Source of the DNA: Isoetes taiwanensis
Lineage: Eukaryota > Streptophyta > Lycopodiopsida > Isoetales > Isoetaceae
Length of the DNA: 64,000 bases
Assembly: GCA_021234155.1 (NCBI GenBank)
Contig: JAJEKV010000001.1
Span: forward strand, 18,371,382-18,435,381
Reading direction: 5' to 3'
The notes beneath the pieces are model-generated. The model saw only the letters and a list, made by a program, of their open reading frames with translations, ran no database searches and was not told the origin of the DNA. A program made the translations under genes and the position numbers. Shown piece by piece: positions 42,821 through 53,964 of the stretch. The number at the start of each line of letters is the position of its first letter. Within the stretch, counting starts at the first letter, position 1.

Positions 42821-44877
42821 TCTTATATTATAATGTTATAGCGTAAGTATGTCATGAATGAAACCCTAATTTGGATGGTTGAGATCATCCAATTGCATCC
42901 GAAGACCGAGATTTATCACACGACTTCCCACCACCATGATTGGCCGTGCTCTAATGTCTGAATAGGAAAGGGAAAAGGAAAAGGGAGGAGAAAAGGGCAA
43001 AGCAAAAGGAAAAAAGGCACGGGTAAAAGGGAAAGAAAGAAAGGGAAAAAGGAAAGCGAAAAGAGCACGGAAAAGGGAAATGAAAATAAAGAAAAAAAAG
43101 ACACTACGAAAAGGAGAAGATGGAAAGAACGAGGATAGGAGTAAAAGGGAAGTTGAAAAGGGGATGAGAAAAAAGGTAGAGAGGAGGGAAGGGAAAAGGG
43201 AAAAGGAAAGAAAAGGGAAAGGGAGGGAGTGAAAAGAAACATTGGGAAAGGGGAAGAGGAAAAAGGTAGGGAAAGGAGGAAAAGGGAGGAGATAAGGGCA
43301 AAGTGAAAGGCAAAAAGGCATGGGCAAAAGGGAAAAGGAAATGGAAAAGAGCACAAAAAAGAGAAAGGAAAAGAAAGAGAGAAAAGAAAGGACACTATGA
43401 AAAGGAGAAGAGGGAAATGGTGAGGACATGAGTAAAAGGGAAGGGAAAAAGGGGATGAGAAAAAGGGTAGAGAGAAGGGAAGGGAAAAGGAAAAGGGAAA
43501 AGGATAGGAGAAGGGAAAAGGAAAGGGAAAAAAGGGAGAGGAGGAGAGAGCAAAAAGGGACAGTGGGAAATGGAAAGAGAAAAAAGGTGGGGAAAGGAGA
43601 AAAAAAAGAAGGGAAAAGGGACATGAAAAAAGGAAAGAGAAAAAGGGAGGGGAGAAGGGATGGAAAGGGAAAAAGGAAAAAGCGAGGGGAGTTGCAAAAG
43701 GGAAAAAGGGCATGGGGAAAGAGGAAGAGAAAATAAGGAGAGAAGCGGAAAAAAGGAAGAGAGAAAGGAGGGAGGAAAAGGGGAAAGGAAAAAAGAAAAG
43801 AACAAAGGAGGGAGGAAAGGAAAAGAAAAAGACTACGAGAAAAAGGGAAGAGGGAAAGGGTGGGCAAAGGGAAGGAAGAAATGGCACTGTAAAAAGGGGA
43901 AGAGAGATAAAGGGAAGGGAAAAAAGACATGAGAAAAAGAAAGGGAAAAAAGGAAATAAAAAGGAGGCGTAAGAGAGAAAAATGGAAGGAAAAGGGCACG
44001 AAAAAAAACGGAAGAGAGAAAGGGTCGGGAGAGGAGGAAAAGGGAACGGAAAAAGGCTATTGGTAAAGGGGAAGGGGGAAAGGGAAGCGAAGGGGATGGA
44101 ATGGGAGAAAAGGAAAATAAATAAGGTAAAAGGAAAAAGGGAATGTAAAAAGGGGAGGGAAAAAGGGAAAGGGGAAAAAGGAAAAGCAAGGAGGGGGGAA
44201 ATGGAAAAGGCAAACGTGAAAAAAGTGGAAGCAAATGGAAAAAGGCAAAAGGGAAAAAACGGGGGGTAAAATGGAAAAATAGAAAGGGGAGGTGAATAAA
44301 AAGGAAGAGCAAAATAGAAAAGAAAAGAGAAGAAGAAAAAAGGGAAAAGGAGGGAGAGGAGGGAAAAGGTGAAGAAAGGGGAAAAGAGGAGCGAAAAAGA
44401 GCATAAAAAAATAGAAGAGAAAAGGGACATGGTAGAAAAGGGAAGAGGGAAAGGATGAGGAAAGGGGAAAACCGAAGGAAAAATGGACATGGAAAAAGGG
44501 AAAGGGAAAGAGGGAAAAGAAAAAAGGAGGGGGAAAAGGAAGGGAAAAGGGCATTAGAAAAAAGGGAAGATGGAAGGGCTGGGCAAAAGAGGAAAATGGA
44601 AGGGAAAAAGGGGAAAAAAAGAAAAGGTGGGGAGAAGGAAAGGGAAAAGGGAAAGGAAAGGGGAAAGCAGAAAGAAAAACTTAGAAAGAAGGGCACGAGG
44701 AAAAGGGGAAGATGGAAAAGGAGGAAAAGGGAAAAGGGAAAAGGTAAGGGGAAATGCGAAATGTGTTCGAATGCTCTTGATTATCCAATTTTAAAAACAT
44801 GAATCCATTTAACAATTGCTCCAGTATATCATTCACAGTTTGTAGCTATGCCCAGCAACGCTGGGCACCTTAACTAG
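42821..44877 (+). mobile_element. Non-autonomous Helitron carrying a polypurine tract
   Basis: Starts TCTTATATTATAATGTTAT after A (42820) and ends GCCCAGCAACGCTGGGCACC, TTAACTAG before T (44878): hairpin, CTAG end and A/T insertion without target duplication, all Helitron hallmarks. The first 19 bases and the 3' hairpin are shared with the Helitron at 56198-58969. No Rep/helicase is present. It is nested in the 14.3-kb transposon immediately upstream of the DUF7869-like gene. Confidence 0.85.
42961..44752. repeat. 1.8-kb polypurine (A/G) tract
   Basis: The plus strand is almost entirely A and G in irregular AAAAGGGAAAAGG-type words with scattered C or T. It is open in several frames on both strands only because purine-only triplets lack most stop codons; these are not genes. 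Such tracts can form triplex DNA and stall polymerases. Confidence 0.93.
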
Positions 44878-45090
44878 TATTAAATATAACCATATTAAAC
44901 CATATTAAATCATACAACCATATTAACTAAAATCATATAACCATATTAAGCCATACAACCATATTCATTGTAAACCATATGTAAACATTGTAACCATATA
45001 TAACCTTTAATACTATTCAACCATTGAAACCATATTAAATATATAACATAAGGTAACATATATAAACATATAACCTTTAATATCTTGTCA
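44878..45090. repeat. Degenerate AACCATATTA repeat
   Basis: About fifteen diverged copies of an AACCATATTAA-type word in tandem directly after the Helitron end. Confidence 0.7.
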
Positions 45091-47720
45091 TGGCCACGTG
45101 GCGCCTCCTCAGAGGCTGAAAGCGTGGCCATGTCGGCAAAGGAACTCCAGTCTCGCCATCGTCATGGAGGGCATGGCCCACACGCGATGTAAGTTTATTA
45201 TTGCACTTTTATTTAGGTTCGAGGGTGCAGCCGTAATTAAGTGCTTGACCCTCTTCCTCTCCCCGACCATTCTTCCTCCCCATTTTTCTCGACGATCACT
45301 CTTTCGCTCCTCAGATTTTCTTTTAGCGCCCGGTCTTCCGGGATCAGGCGATCGATCGAACAAAGAGCCATTCCAAGGCCATCTTATGCGAGCGGCTTGG
45401 TCGACGGATCGAGATGCTTCCGGTAGCAAAAGTGTTGTTGGCAGATTGAGTGTTCGGGGCAATTCTTCCTCGAGAAGAAAGTGAGGCCTTTTACTGCTGC
45501 TTTTTAGTTTTACGTAAGTCCTTTTCTTTGCATATTTACTTATATTACTGTTGTTAGAGGCTCTTATTAATCTCGATACAATTTCTGGCCCAGAGCAAAT
45601 CCTTATTCACGCTTTGCGAAACCATCGTACCCACATGGAATCGAACACGGGGAGCTTCCTCCTCATGCAACAAATCTTCGGTATGCTTTTGTAATATCAT
45701 ACCCTTTTTTAATCTCATTTCTCTCTACTGTTCTCTGTTTTCTCATTAATCTCATTTGTCTCCACTGTTCTCTGTTTTCTCATTAATCTCACTAGTCTCT
45801 CTGTTATCTGTTTTCCTTTTGTATTGTTTTCTGTTTCTGTTATCTTTTTCTTGCTTGTGGTTGAATTGAATACATTGTACAGGCACAAGTGAGAGTAGTG
45901 GTAAGAGTAGTAGCAAGCAACCGAGATAGAAATCATCGAGAGACAAAGTGTTAGTAAGTAAGATATTGCGAGCATTAATGTAACATTACTAGGAGAGATT
46001 CACAAAAGATATAGCTAAATTGTCTAAGAATGTATCATAAATGTAACATAACTAGGGAATGTTTTTCTCCAATCGAGAACTAAGAATAGGAATTGCTTCA
46101 CGTAACTGCAGATTTCTAACTCACAAAGATATCCTCCCACTGCGGTAGAGACATGCAGGGAGTGGCGAGTTGAGAATACCTCAGCTTGCCAGCGATCAGA
46201 AGTATTAAGGCCTTCTTCTCGACTCGCGAGTCGAGAACTTCGACTTCAGGCGAGAAGAGGGAGTGTACACTGACTGTTGGCTGGTTGAGGGATTCTCACT
46301 TCGATTCGGGATTGCACACGGCTACCCAACGCCTTCACATTCTTTTTAAGCACTCGCTGCGGCCTTCTGCGACTTCGTGGAGTCGAGAATGTCATACCAA
46401 TCAATAGCCCGCTTTGTACGCAGTGCCTCCACCCGGTCAAGCCACTCTCCTTGAACCATGCTCATGAATATTCTAAGAGGGATTTGGCTCGACCGGGTGG
46501 GAGGCCCCGGCGACTAACAGAGGTGCTGGCGGTTTCGACTCATGAGTCGAAAAACCAGTTCTAGTGGACTCGCTTGCTGCTGCTGCCAGTCTTAACCACT
46601 CTCTTCAAACTATCTTCGGATGTGCGAGAGGAAGTGGTTTTGACCGTCATAGCCAACTCTTAGCAACCCAATTCTCATTATTGGGCGTGGCGGCCTCTAC
46701 CCATCAAAGGCCGTCTCCTTGAACCATCTTCGCCGAATATTGCGGCGTATGGGCCTCGGACCGCGGAGATGGAAACCAACTAACCACGGGAAACCACGAG
46801 CTGTTTATGCATTCTCGGCTCATGAGCGGGGGAATGCCTTACCCCACCGCACTCCATGTGTACTATCCGAGTTCTCGATGGCTAAGGCATTCTCGACTTG
46901 CGAGTCCAGAATGTGGATGAGAAACCAACACTCGATTTTCGAAGTCGCAAGTCAAGAATCCCTTAGCCAGCCAATTCTCTGCGGTATTGTGACGCGATGG
47001 CCTCGACCCGGCCAGAGCCACTCTCCTTGAACCATCTTCCTCGAATATTGCGTAAGGGAGGGGCTCGACCGGGTGGAGGCCTCTACAACTAACCACGTGG
47101 AAACCGGGGAAAGTTGTCGCCCGCATTCTACCACTCGCGGAGTCGAGATTGCAGAGAGGAAGCTAAGGCTTATATTCATTTCGCAAAGTCGAGAATCCCT
47201 TAGCCCAATCCCACATAGCAATGCCCGCATTCTGCATTCTCCTCTTGCAACAGGCCACGAGCCACTACCTCCTTCAAACTATACCGCCAATATTGCGAAG
47301 GGAAGTGGCCCCCGACTGTCTAGTAGCCTTTGGGTCTTAGCATAGGTCTCTACAACCAAAGCTTTGTATTCTCCTCGCTTGTAGTCCCGGTGCCTCTAGC
47401 CTGCTCGAGCCACTCTCCTTGAACCATCTTCCTCGAATATTGCGAGAGGAGTGGTTCCGACCGGGTGGAGGCCTCTCGATTAACCACGGGGAGGATGCAT
47501 TTGAACCGCATCTCCCGGCCTTAGACCTAGCCTGATCTATATACAACATTCCAAGAAAACATTCCAAGAAAAAATACACCTAAAATGGATCTGTTCAAGT
47601 TTACCCCCGATCCATTGTTTCCTTGCCGAGCATCTCTCAACCCAGAGAGTAAATCATCTCTCGAAGCTGAAAAATGCTGGACAAGGAAACAATAAACCCG
47701 TCGAGCTTATGAGCAGTTCC
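45091..47720. other. Transposon interior with degenerate ~50-350-bp repeats, no supported gene
   Basis: Between 46.4 and 47.6 kb the phrase CACTCTCCTTGAACCAT followed by TCTTCCTCGAATATTGCG recurs (about 46444, 46709, 47019, 47412), with GACCGGGTGGAGGCCTCT nearby, at irregular spacing. Diverged CGACTCGCGAGTCG palindromes occur at 46215-46236 and 46533-46553. CTCATTTGTCTC-CTGTTCTCTGTTTT units repeat at 45710-45800. ORFs on both strands are short and repeat-driven. Confidence 0.5.
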
Positions 47721-47789
47721 ATGATTTAAACACAGACGGCATGTTCTACACGCAAAATAATACAGGCATCTCTGAAACTCACCTCTTCA

Positions 47790-47970
47790 CGCAGAAATTC
47801 CTTGGGCCACTGTATCACGGATCCCGCAGCCTCACCGAGAGTCTTTGCTTCTTCTGTCGGTCTCATCAAGAGTGCACTCTCATCTAATACTTGTATCACT
47901 GCGATTCTCGCGTATCCCCGTTCCATGGCGCCGCAGTGTAGAGTTCCCGCGGTTCCGCGGCTCCTCTCCG
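47790..47970 (-). CDS. Exon-like fragment resembling the plant transposon DUF8039 domain
   Basis: On the minus strand an exon reads GAMERGYARIAVIQVLDES then LLMRPTEEAKTLGEAAGSVI and QWPKEFLREE, directly followed by a GTGAGT donor. The LP-P-EE-T-GEA-GS-VQWPK pattern resembles the DUF8039 region seen in proteins of plant DNA transposons. Only one exon is visible; the upstream part toward 48060 is GC-rich and open but unassigned. It points away from the plus-strand cargo beginning at 48370, so the two may share a promoter region. Confidence 0.4.
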
Positions 47971-48369
47971 CTTCCTACCTTAGCTCAGGTGCTCATCGAT
48001 CAAATCAACTGCTTGCAATAGGACGCGCGGTCAGGAAAAACACACATTCAAGGCGCTGTTAGCAGCTTACCGCGTCGCGGCGCCATTCCGGAAGTCGCTT
48101 ACAGTCGATGCTCCCCTCCGAACTCGAGGTCGCCAATGCCGCAGTGAAGATAAACTACGCTCCGCTCACTAAGTCCCTTGATGTGATTAAATTTCGAAAT
48201 AGTGTTTGGGCGGGCTAAAGCCGACCGTCTTTGTACCCTTAGCCCGCTTTTTTCATAAATGATTGCATGTCCTTAAATTCAAACTAAAGAACACGCGATC
48301 TTTTTACATGCAAAGTCCTAAAACTCACAACGCGGAGGAAAACTTAATTTACAGAAGGGTCCGAAGAGG

Positions 48370-49652
48370 ATGAGAGGGCATACAGACATGACTCCGGCCC
48401 AAGAACGAGGCGCCGGAGGGGATGCTAGTTCTAGCGGCAGCAAGAAGAAGAAGACTAACACCCCAGGTGAGCTCTGAGGTTTTTCTTTTGTCGGAATACC
48501 TTAACCGATCCATCCTTTCGACTTGCAAAGATTCACCTCGGACTCACTAGTGATCACCGGCCGAACTCCGTTCTTACATCATCGAGGGACTGGAGACAGA
48601 GCTTCTTGACACACCAAAGAGATTCTTGGTGGTATGTCGAGGTATCAACAAGTGGGAAGGAGAAAGATCTGTTTCTCCACCAAAGGGACAAGAAGAGCTC
48701 AGGAGACAAGTACAAGAAAATCGGTGTTGTGCTCTCCGCCTCTGGTATGATTCAAGCATTTAACACTACATGTCGAGGACTCGCCAGGGAAAAGTAAGTT
48801 CTATCACACCAAAAAATTAGCAGTTTCAAATTATTCTCACTCTTCCATGAGCAAGGCGAAGGGGCACGAAAAAGGCAGCGCCTTTAAATTGTCGAGAACC
48901 TTGGGTGGAAGGATCGGAAGGGATGAAGGAGGCGGAACCCTAACATCCGGGGAGCTTGGAATGGAGATTTCGAGTCGGGAAAAACATTCAATACGGGAGC
49001 TTCACTTCTCTTGTCTTTGAAGACTCTACAACACTCGGCAGCGGGGGAATGAAGTTGTGGTTCATACACAAAAAGTCCACCAAAAACAAAGATGGGGAAG
49101 ATGACACCACACGGGAGGAATCAGATGACGAAGGAGAGACGAAGATATGGTCGACTCCCCAATAATGGATCCGGATGATCGATCAGGATTTCACGAGAGA
49201 GGGGCACAGAAAATGGAGCGGCGGGCTCAAGATTATCCGTTGGGAATATCACACAAGCCGCCGCTTTGGACATTAGACTACCGGTGAAGGTTTGCACGGA
49301 GATGCCGCCTTGTTCAACCCGCAGGGGAATTTAATCCAAAGACATCATTGGAGATTCTGAACCCGATGGTGCGACATCATTCTGCAGATCCAATGCCCCG
49401 CGGATGTCATACCTTTTAGCAGTCGGCCGGTGAGTTGTTCAAATTGGAAGTCCGAGGAAGATCCGGGGAAAGGACGTCCGTTACGGGTTGTAGACGTCGG
49501 CCAAGATTCGCCAGGGCGGCGCAAGTATTGCGTGACGGAGAAGGAGGTGCCGCAGCGATCAAGGATAGATATGCTTAGCGAGAGTGCAGAGTTCTTTTCT
49601 ACGGAGACGCCAAGAATCGAACCGCCAAAGATTAGCCACGCCGTAACACAAT
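48370..49652 (+). CDS. Cargo gene exons, N-terminal part (family not recognised)
   Basis: Exon 1 starts MRGHTDMTPAQERGAGGDAS, continues into a serine/lysine run and ends before a GTGAGC donor at about 48469. Further coding-like segments are near 48606-48795 (STSGKEKDLFLHQRDKKSSG, followed by GTAAG), 48956-49164 (NIQYGSFTSLVFEDSTTLGS, then an acidic tail) and 49430-49652 (RPLRVVDVGQDSPGRRKYCV). The pieces are in different frames. They look like one multi-exon gene running toward 53.7 kb, but the splicing cannot be fixed by eye and frame errors are likely. Confidence 0.45.
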
Positions 49653-49729
49653 AAAAAGCGGCGAGTCGCGCGAGCTATGTAAGGTAAATAACTCTCTAAA
49701 TCCTAACATTTGCCGATTATCACCCGGGT

Positions 49730-50025
49730 TTTTCGACTCGCGAGTCGAAAGCCGTGGTAACACGTAAAAATCAAAGGATGCAGAGCTTTTCACTTCGTGA
49801 GTCGAAACCCGTGAGAAGTAAAAAGAAAATTAGACATTCAAAGGACTTTTCGACTCGCGAGTCGAAAGCCCTACCATCTTAACGTTTTCCGTTATCGGGT
49901 TTCGACTCATGAGTCGAGAAAGCCGTGGTAACACGTAAAATCAAAGGATCAGAGCTTTCTCGCATGAGTCGAGAAAACCCGTGATAAGTAAAGAAAGGGG
50001 ACTTTTCGATTTCATGAGTCGAGAA
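49730..50025. repeat. Minisatellite of ~55-bp units, each with a TCGACTCGCGAGTCGA-type palindrome
   Basis: Palindromes or near-palindromes lie at about 49732, 49790, 49847, 49900, 49955 and 50006, separated by AAGCCGTGGTAACACGTAAA and TCAAAGGATGCAGAGC-like spacers. The array lies between a GTAAG donor-like site near 49680 and a TTTGTAG acceptor-like site near 50065, so it appears intronic. Confidence 0.8.
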
Positions 50026-50152
50026 AACCCGGCTACTATTTATCGTTTATTCCGGTGTTTGTAGATACTTTCATGCTCCGACATTAATACATTGACTAAA
50101 TGTTCTTTATTATCGACGGATCATACACGCTTAGGCAACAAAGTGGAAAGCA

Positions 50153-52676
50153 TTGGGTTGTCCTCGGGCCGTCCCTAAAGGAAACAGGGCTCCCTCGGAT
50201 AAGTGGAAGACCTTTGAGAAACTATGCAGATATGTTCCACTGGAGGGACAGGAAGATGATGAGGGAGAGGAAGAAGAGGAGAAGAAGAAGAGAACACCAA
50301 GGAAAGGCGGGGGAGTCTCTCTCGGACCAATATGACCTCATTCTTAGTAATCGAGGCGGTCCGGGAGAAATGGACCGAGATATGGGCTCAATGGACAAGA
50401 GGCAAAGTGAAGGACGGCAATGGAGAATTTCCAAGCGGGCCGGACCCCAAGTTGTTTGACAAGCAGTTCATGAAGAGGATACAGGGCCTGACGGACAAAG
50501 AAATGCTTGACCTACAAGGCAAAATCTTGGAAGGAACAATCCTACTAAGGAAGACCAGGAGTTCTAAAATGCAGGGCCTAAAGGATTATGCCCACATCCC
50601 CCTAAAGCGGCGTGCGTTAGAAGAAGACATCACGGAGTTCTGCAACGTTGCATCTAATGAATACCATGATTTTGATTATTACAAGGAAAAGGCTGCCCTT
50701 GATGAGGAAGACATGAAGGAATTGAACCGTCTATGTCAACCCTACATCAACACCAAGCTGAAGCGTAGCGTCAAAACCCTTCCTTTCCCAGAGCGTGCTA
50801 TGGCAATTCAAGAGGAAGCTTGATTCGGGTGGTCCCATTTAAGGCAGACGATAGCTCCCCCCCATTTCTGGTAACTTTGGGACACAAGGGATTTGGTGGT
50901 CTGGAACTGGCACCTGGACCCGTGGCACTATTTGCCATCAATATGATCGAAGACCCCACCCTTTTTTATGACAAAGCTGACATAGAGCAAATTGGTACAA
51001 GGCGATGTTCGGACATGACCGACACGGATACTTCGGTTTCCTTGTCTTTTGCATGCGGGCAATCGGACAACTGTTGTCTCCCAATGGGCGGTGATAACTT
51101 CACCAACAAGATCATGCACTCCATATACGAACTTGATCATGAGTGCAGACTTGGCTTGCCGAAGGCACCAAGCTTTGCCAACATAGTTTTGGTTTTGATT
51201 TCAAGATCGGCGGTCGACCTGGATAAGTGGTGGTCTAGCGAGCATCATTATCTCGACAAGTTCATGATCTCTCAAGAGCAGATGGAACCCTGGAAGGGGG
51301 GCAGATTTATGGAGGATGTTCCATCGATGGACAAGGTCAGCAAAGATGGTGCGACAGGTCCTATACATAGAATTCCTATCCGCCAAGAGGGCCAAGAGTT
51401 ATCAAATACTTCATAACTTGACTTTGGTCGAGGAAGATCAAATTGTATGAAAGTGGTACATGAATGGCCTCGTTTCTCTCGACATGGGGGCTATCTTTGT
51501 TTGGAATGAAACCTATATGGAATTGGTTGGAAATAAGGACATGGTTGAAACCATTCGGTCATACCTGGATCTGCTTCATGAGCATTTCAAGGGGAGGAAG
51601 ACAAATGGAAGCAGTAAAGACGACGAGGACGAGGGAGACAAAGGTGACGGAGACGAGAATGTCGAAGGCTTGGACCCGAATGCTAGATTGAGGTGAGTGA
51701 CCTTTGCTCTATCGGTGTTTCTCGATTCGCGAAGTCGAGAAAAACTCGTTTCCTTTCAATACCTTTTCTTTTCATTCTCGACTCGCGAGTCGAGAAAACT
51801 CGTTTCCTTTCTGACAGATGTCATCATTTCAGGGAATTCCAGGTCAACGACTCCGGATCATTGTCATTGGGCAGTGGTTCACGTCGCGAGGAGGAGAATG
51901 AAAAGGACAAAGACAATCCAGAGCAAGACACCTCCACGACCCTTAAAGGACTGAAAAGATAATGATTCCGCATTTGGATCCCGATGAACCGGATATATGG
52001 TCAGAGCCAAACTCCAACTGGGATCCAGCTGGTCCCGCCAAGCTTGTAATATTTGACGTCAATGGAGTATTAGCTGCAGTATACCACGATAAAGACGTCC
52101 CCGAGATTAACACCTCGCAGATCCCGACCAAAACGGAGCATAAAATAGTGTATCCGAGGCCTAGAGCTAAGGAAATTGTTGAATGGTGCCTGGAACGGGG
52201 ATTCGAAGTGGGCATATGGTCTTTGTATGGCAAAGAAAAATATTGTCAATGTTCTTGGTGTTCTCGGCATTTCAGTTTTGAAGTTCAAGTTCGTTTGGGG
52301 AAACGAAAGGGTCGAGCATGTGTCGGACCTCGATCCGGCCCACAAAGGGAAGCATATAATGGTGAAAAGGTGGGCCGGGGTTTATGAGCAATTCGGGACT
52401 ATGGCAAACACAACGCGCGATCATAGGCGACTCCGCCTACAAGTGCTATCATAACAGCGCAAAATACAATCATTGCTAAGCCATATCGACTGAAGAATAT
52501 GAGACGGATAGGTGGTTGTCCCTTGACCGCGTGTCTGTCTTGGCGAGAATCCCGCTTTGCCATTCTTGTCGCCGATGTGCTTTACGAACTATCCGAGCCT
52601 CACGGAACCCGATCCAGAGAGCAAGGCGATCATGAAAGCTATGGACGACAAATATTTTGGTGAACAAGAAGAGTGA
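50153..52676 (+). CDS. Cargo gene exons with FCP1/HAD-like phosphatase domain (frame-broken)
   Basis: Coding segments in successive frames: 50153-50335 (WKTFEKLCRYVPLEGQED plus an acidic-basic run), 50332-50823 (LFDKQFMKRIQGLTDKEMLD, FCNVASNEYHDFDYYKEKAA), 50820-51416 and 51460-51692. A donor at 51693 and an acceptor near 51829 bound an intron with two palindromes. From 52046, LVIFDVNGVLAAVYHDKDV, PRPRAKEIVEWCLERGFEVG and IWSLYGK mark an FCP1-homology HAD domain. Shifted frames continue it to KRWAGVYEQFG, GDSAYKCYHNSAKYN and KAMDDKYFGEQEE. The HAD motif is DxN rather than DxD, so the second Asp is replaced and phosphatase activity is doubtful. The N-terminal half is not recognised. Confidence 0.6.
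51719..51797. repeat. Two palindromes in a cargo-gene intron
   Basis: TTCTCGATTCGCGAAGTCGAGA (one base off symmetry) and TTCTCGACTCGCGAGTCGAG at about 51719 and 51775, each followed by AAAACTCGTTTCCTTTC. They lie between the GTGAGT donor at 51693 and the TTTCAG acceptor near 51829. Confidence 0.85.
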
Positions 52677-52779
52677 CCTCTGCTTTCAGATAGTCAAATT
52701 GTGTGAATATTGTAAACAAACGTGAACACATGTATTGAACATTTTGTAATGAATATACTTGTATATTGAGTTTTTATTT

Positions 52780-53062
52780 GCCTTTCTCGACTCACGAGTC
52801 GAGAAAGGCATGCTTGTCCTGTTGATGAGACCATTTGTATGTTTGATTGTGTGACTGGATGCAGCCACAAAGTATTATGATAATGCTTGTACATTGTGTT
52901 TCCTGGGCCTTTCTCGACTCGCGAGTCGAGAAAGGCACTGGTTGTCTCGTTGACGAAACCATTTGTATGCTTCCGTGTGTGATTGGATGCAACCATATTC
53001 TAATGAGAATGGTTGTACTTTCACTTTTATGGGCCTTTCTCGACTCGCGAGTCGAGAAAGAC
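52780..53062. repeat. Three ~126-bp tandem units, each with a ~30-bp palindrome
   Basis: Palindromes at 52780-52809 (one mismatch), 52907-52936 (perfect) and 53033-53062 (one mismatch), core CTCGACTCGCGAGTCGAG. The spacers share GTTTGATTGTGTGACTGGAT and CCATTTGTATG text. The array lies between the end of the FCP1-like exon and the acceptor near 53190. Confidence 0.9.
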
Positions 53063-53189
53063 ACTACTTCCCACGTCATTGGATGCAGTTGTATGGAATG
53101 AATGTTCTCCATTGTAATTTGATTTCAACATTCTTTTCTTTGTTTTGACTAATGGCACCGTAATTGTTAATCATACTCTCCTTGCTCCA

Positions 53190-53690
53190 GGTGGTTCAGG
53201 CACAGATCCGACACGCTCGAGGCATCACAGAGACCGCTCGAGGCGGCACAGATCCCGCTCAAGGCGAAAGAAATACCGTTCTGGCACAGACCCCGGTCAC
53301 GCTACACTCTTGCCCGGCCTCTGGGATAAGGTTGCTCGCGAATTCAGAGGTTGCTCGCTACACCCTGGGAATAAAGAATAGGCGAAGAACAAAGAGAAAG
53401 TCCAGGAAGCTCAAAGCATCTTGCAAGCATTGCATAACATCCACGGAGGTTGGGGAAGGAGCATATTCGATGAAAGGCTGCGGGAGGCGAGTGGAGAAGT
53501 CGGGTGGACAGGTCGGCCGGTAGCTGCAGAGGCACCTCCACGTGAGGCATTCCACACTCTTCAGGTTGCCCCCAAGGCTTACAGTCGGCGTGAAGAAGCG
53601 CCGCTAGTTAATCCCCTAAGGTGGACCACCTACCAAGATGATGTAACTGTAGTGACAGCAAGACCGCCATGGTCTCTGCGTCCGATGTAA
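53190..53690 (+). CDS. Cargo gene 3' exon(s), RS-like and C-terminal segment
   Basis: After a TTGCTCCAG acceptor the sequence reads, in one frame, an arginine/serine-rich run (SRHHRDRSRRHRSRSRRKK). A second frame from about 53400 reads QALHNIHGGWGRSIFDERLR, TLQVAPKAYSRREEAPLVNP and RWTTYQDDVTVVTARPPWSL to a stop at 53690. One small frame break near 53390 would join them. It lies just inside the right end of the transposon. Family not recognised. Confidence 0.45.
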
Positions 53691-53939
53691 AATACATTGT
53701 ACCTATTCAATTTATTAATAAAAATTCTTTTTCAACTAGTTCTTTGGTTTCAATCTTTAATGAATTTCCTTTGTTTCAGTTGCATTGTTCTTGTTCTCGA
53801 CTCGCTAACCAGGGAAAACTGCAGCAAAGCTGGAATGCAGAGTTTTATTCAAAAATTCGAATTAAGGATAGTTTTCGGGTCGAGGTGCTCCTTTTGATGT
53901 AAATTAACAGGGTTCCGAAAAAAAATGGGAATGGAATGA

Positions 53940-53962
53940 GTCCCACTTTAATTAAATACGAC
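53940..53962 (-). repeat. Right terminal inverted repeat of the 14.3-kb transposon
   Basis: Exact reverse complement of 39675-39697. Bases AT separate it from the TAAGA duplicate at 53965-53969. Confidence 0.92.
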
Positions 53963-53964
53963 AT

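Larger units (their letters stand above)
39673..53964. mobile_element. 14.3-kb DNA transposon with 23-bp perfect terminal inverted repeats, DUF7869-like gene and cargo
   Basis: Perfect inverted repeats at 39675-39697 and 53940-53962 (outer sequence GTCGTATTTAATTAAAGTGG) are flanked by TAAG or TAAGA on both sides (39669 and 53965). Outside them the interrupted gypsy RT reads from EDIPK on the left to KTAFRT on the right, so the boundaries are independently confirmed. Contents in order are a minus-strand DUF7869-like gene, a nested Helitron, a minus-strand DUF8039-like exon, and plus-strand cargo exons with an FCP1-like domain. Subterminal GGGAC words repeat near both ends. The superfamily is not assigned: the 4-5 bp target duplication and these termini do not match a family I can name with confidence. 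Confidence 0.88.

Noticed and set aside
42866..44802. Very long ORFs on both strands (up to 524 codons), F/S/L/P-rich on minus and K/E/G/R-rich on plus
   Set aside because: They arise because a purine-only strand contains few stop triplets. Composition is uniform, frames overlap on both strands, and the region is a repeat inside a Helitron.
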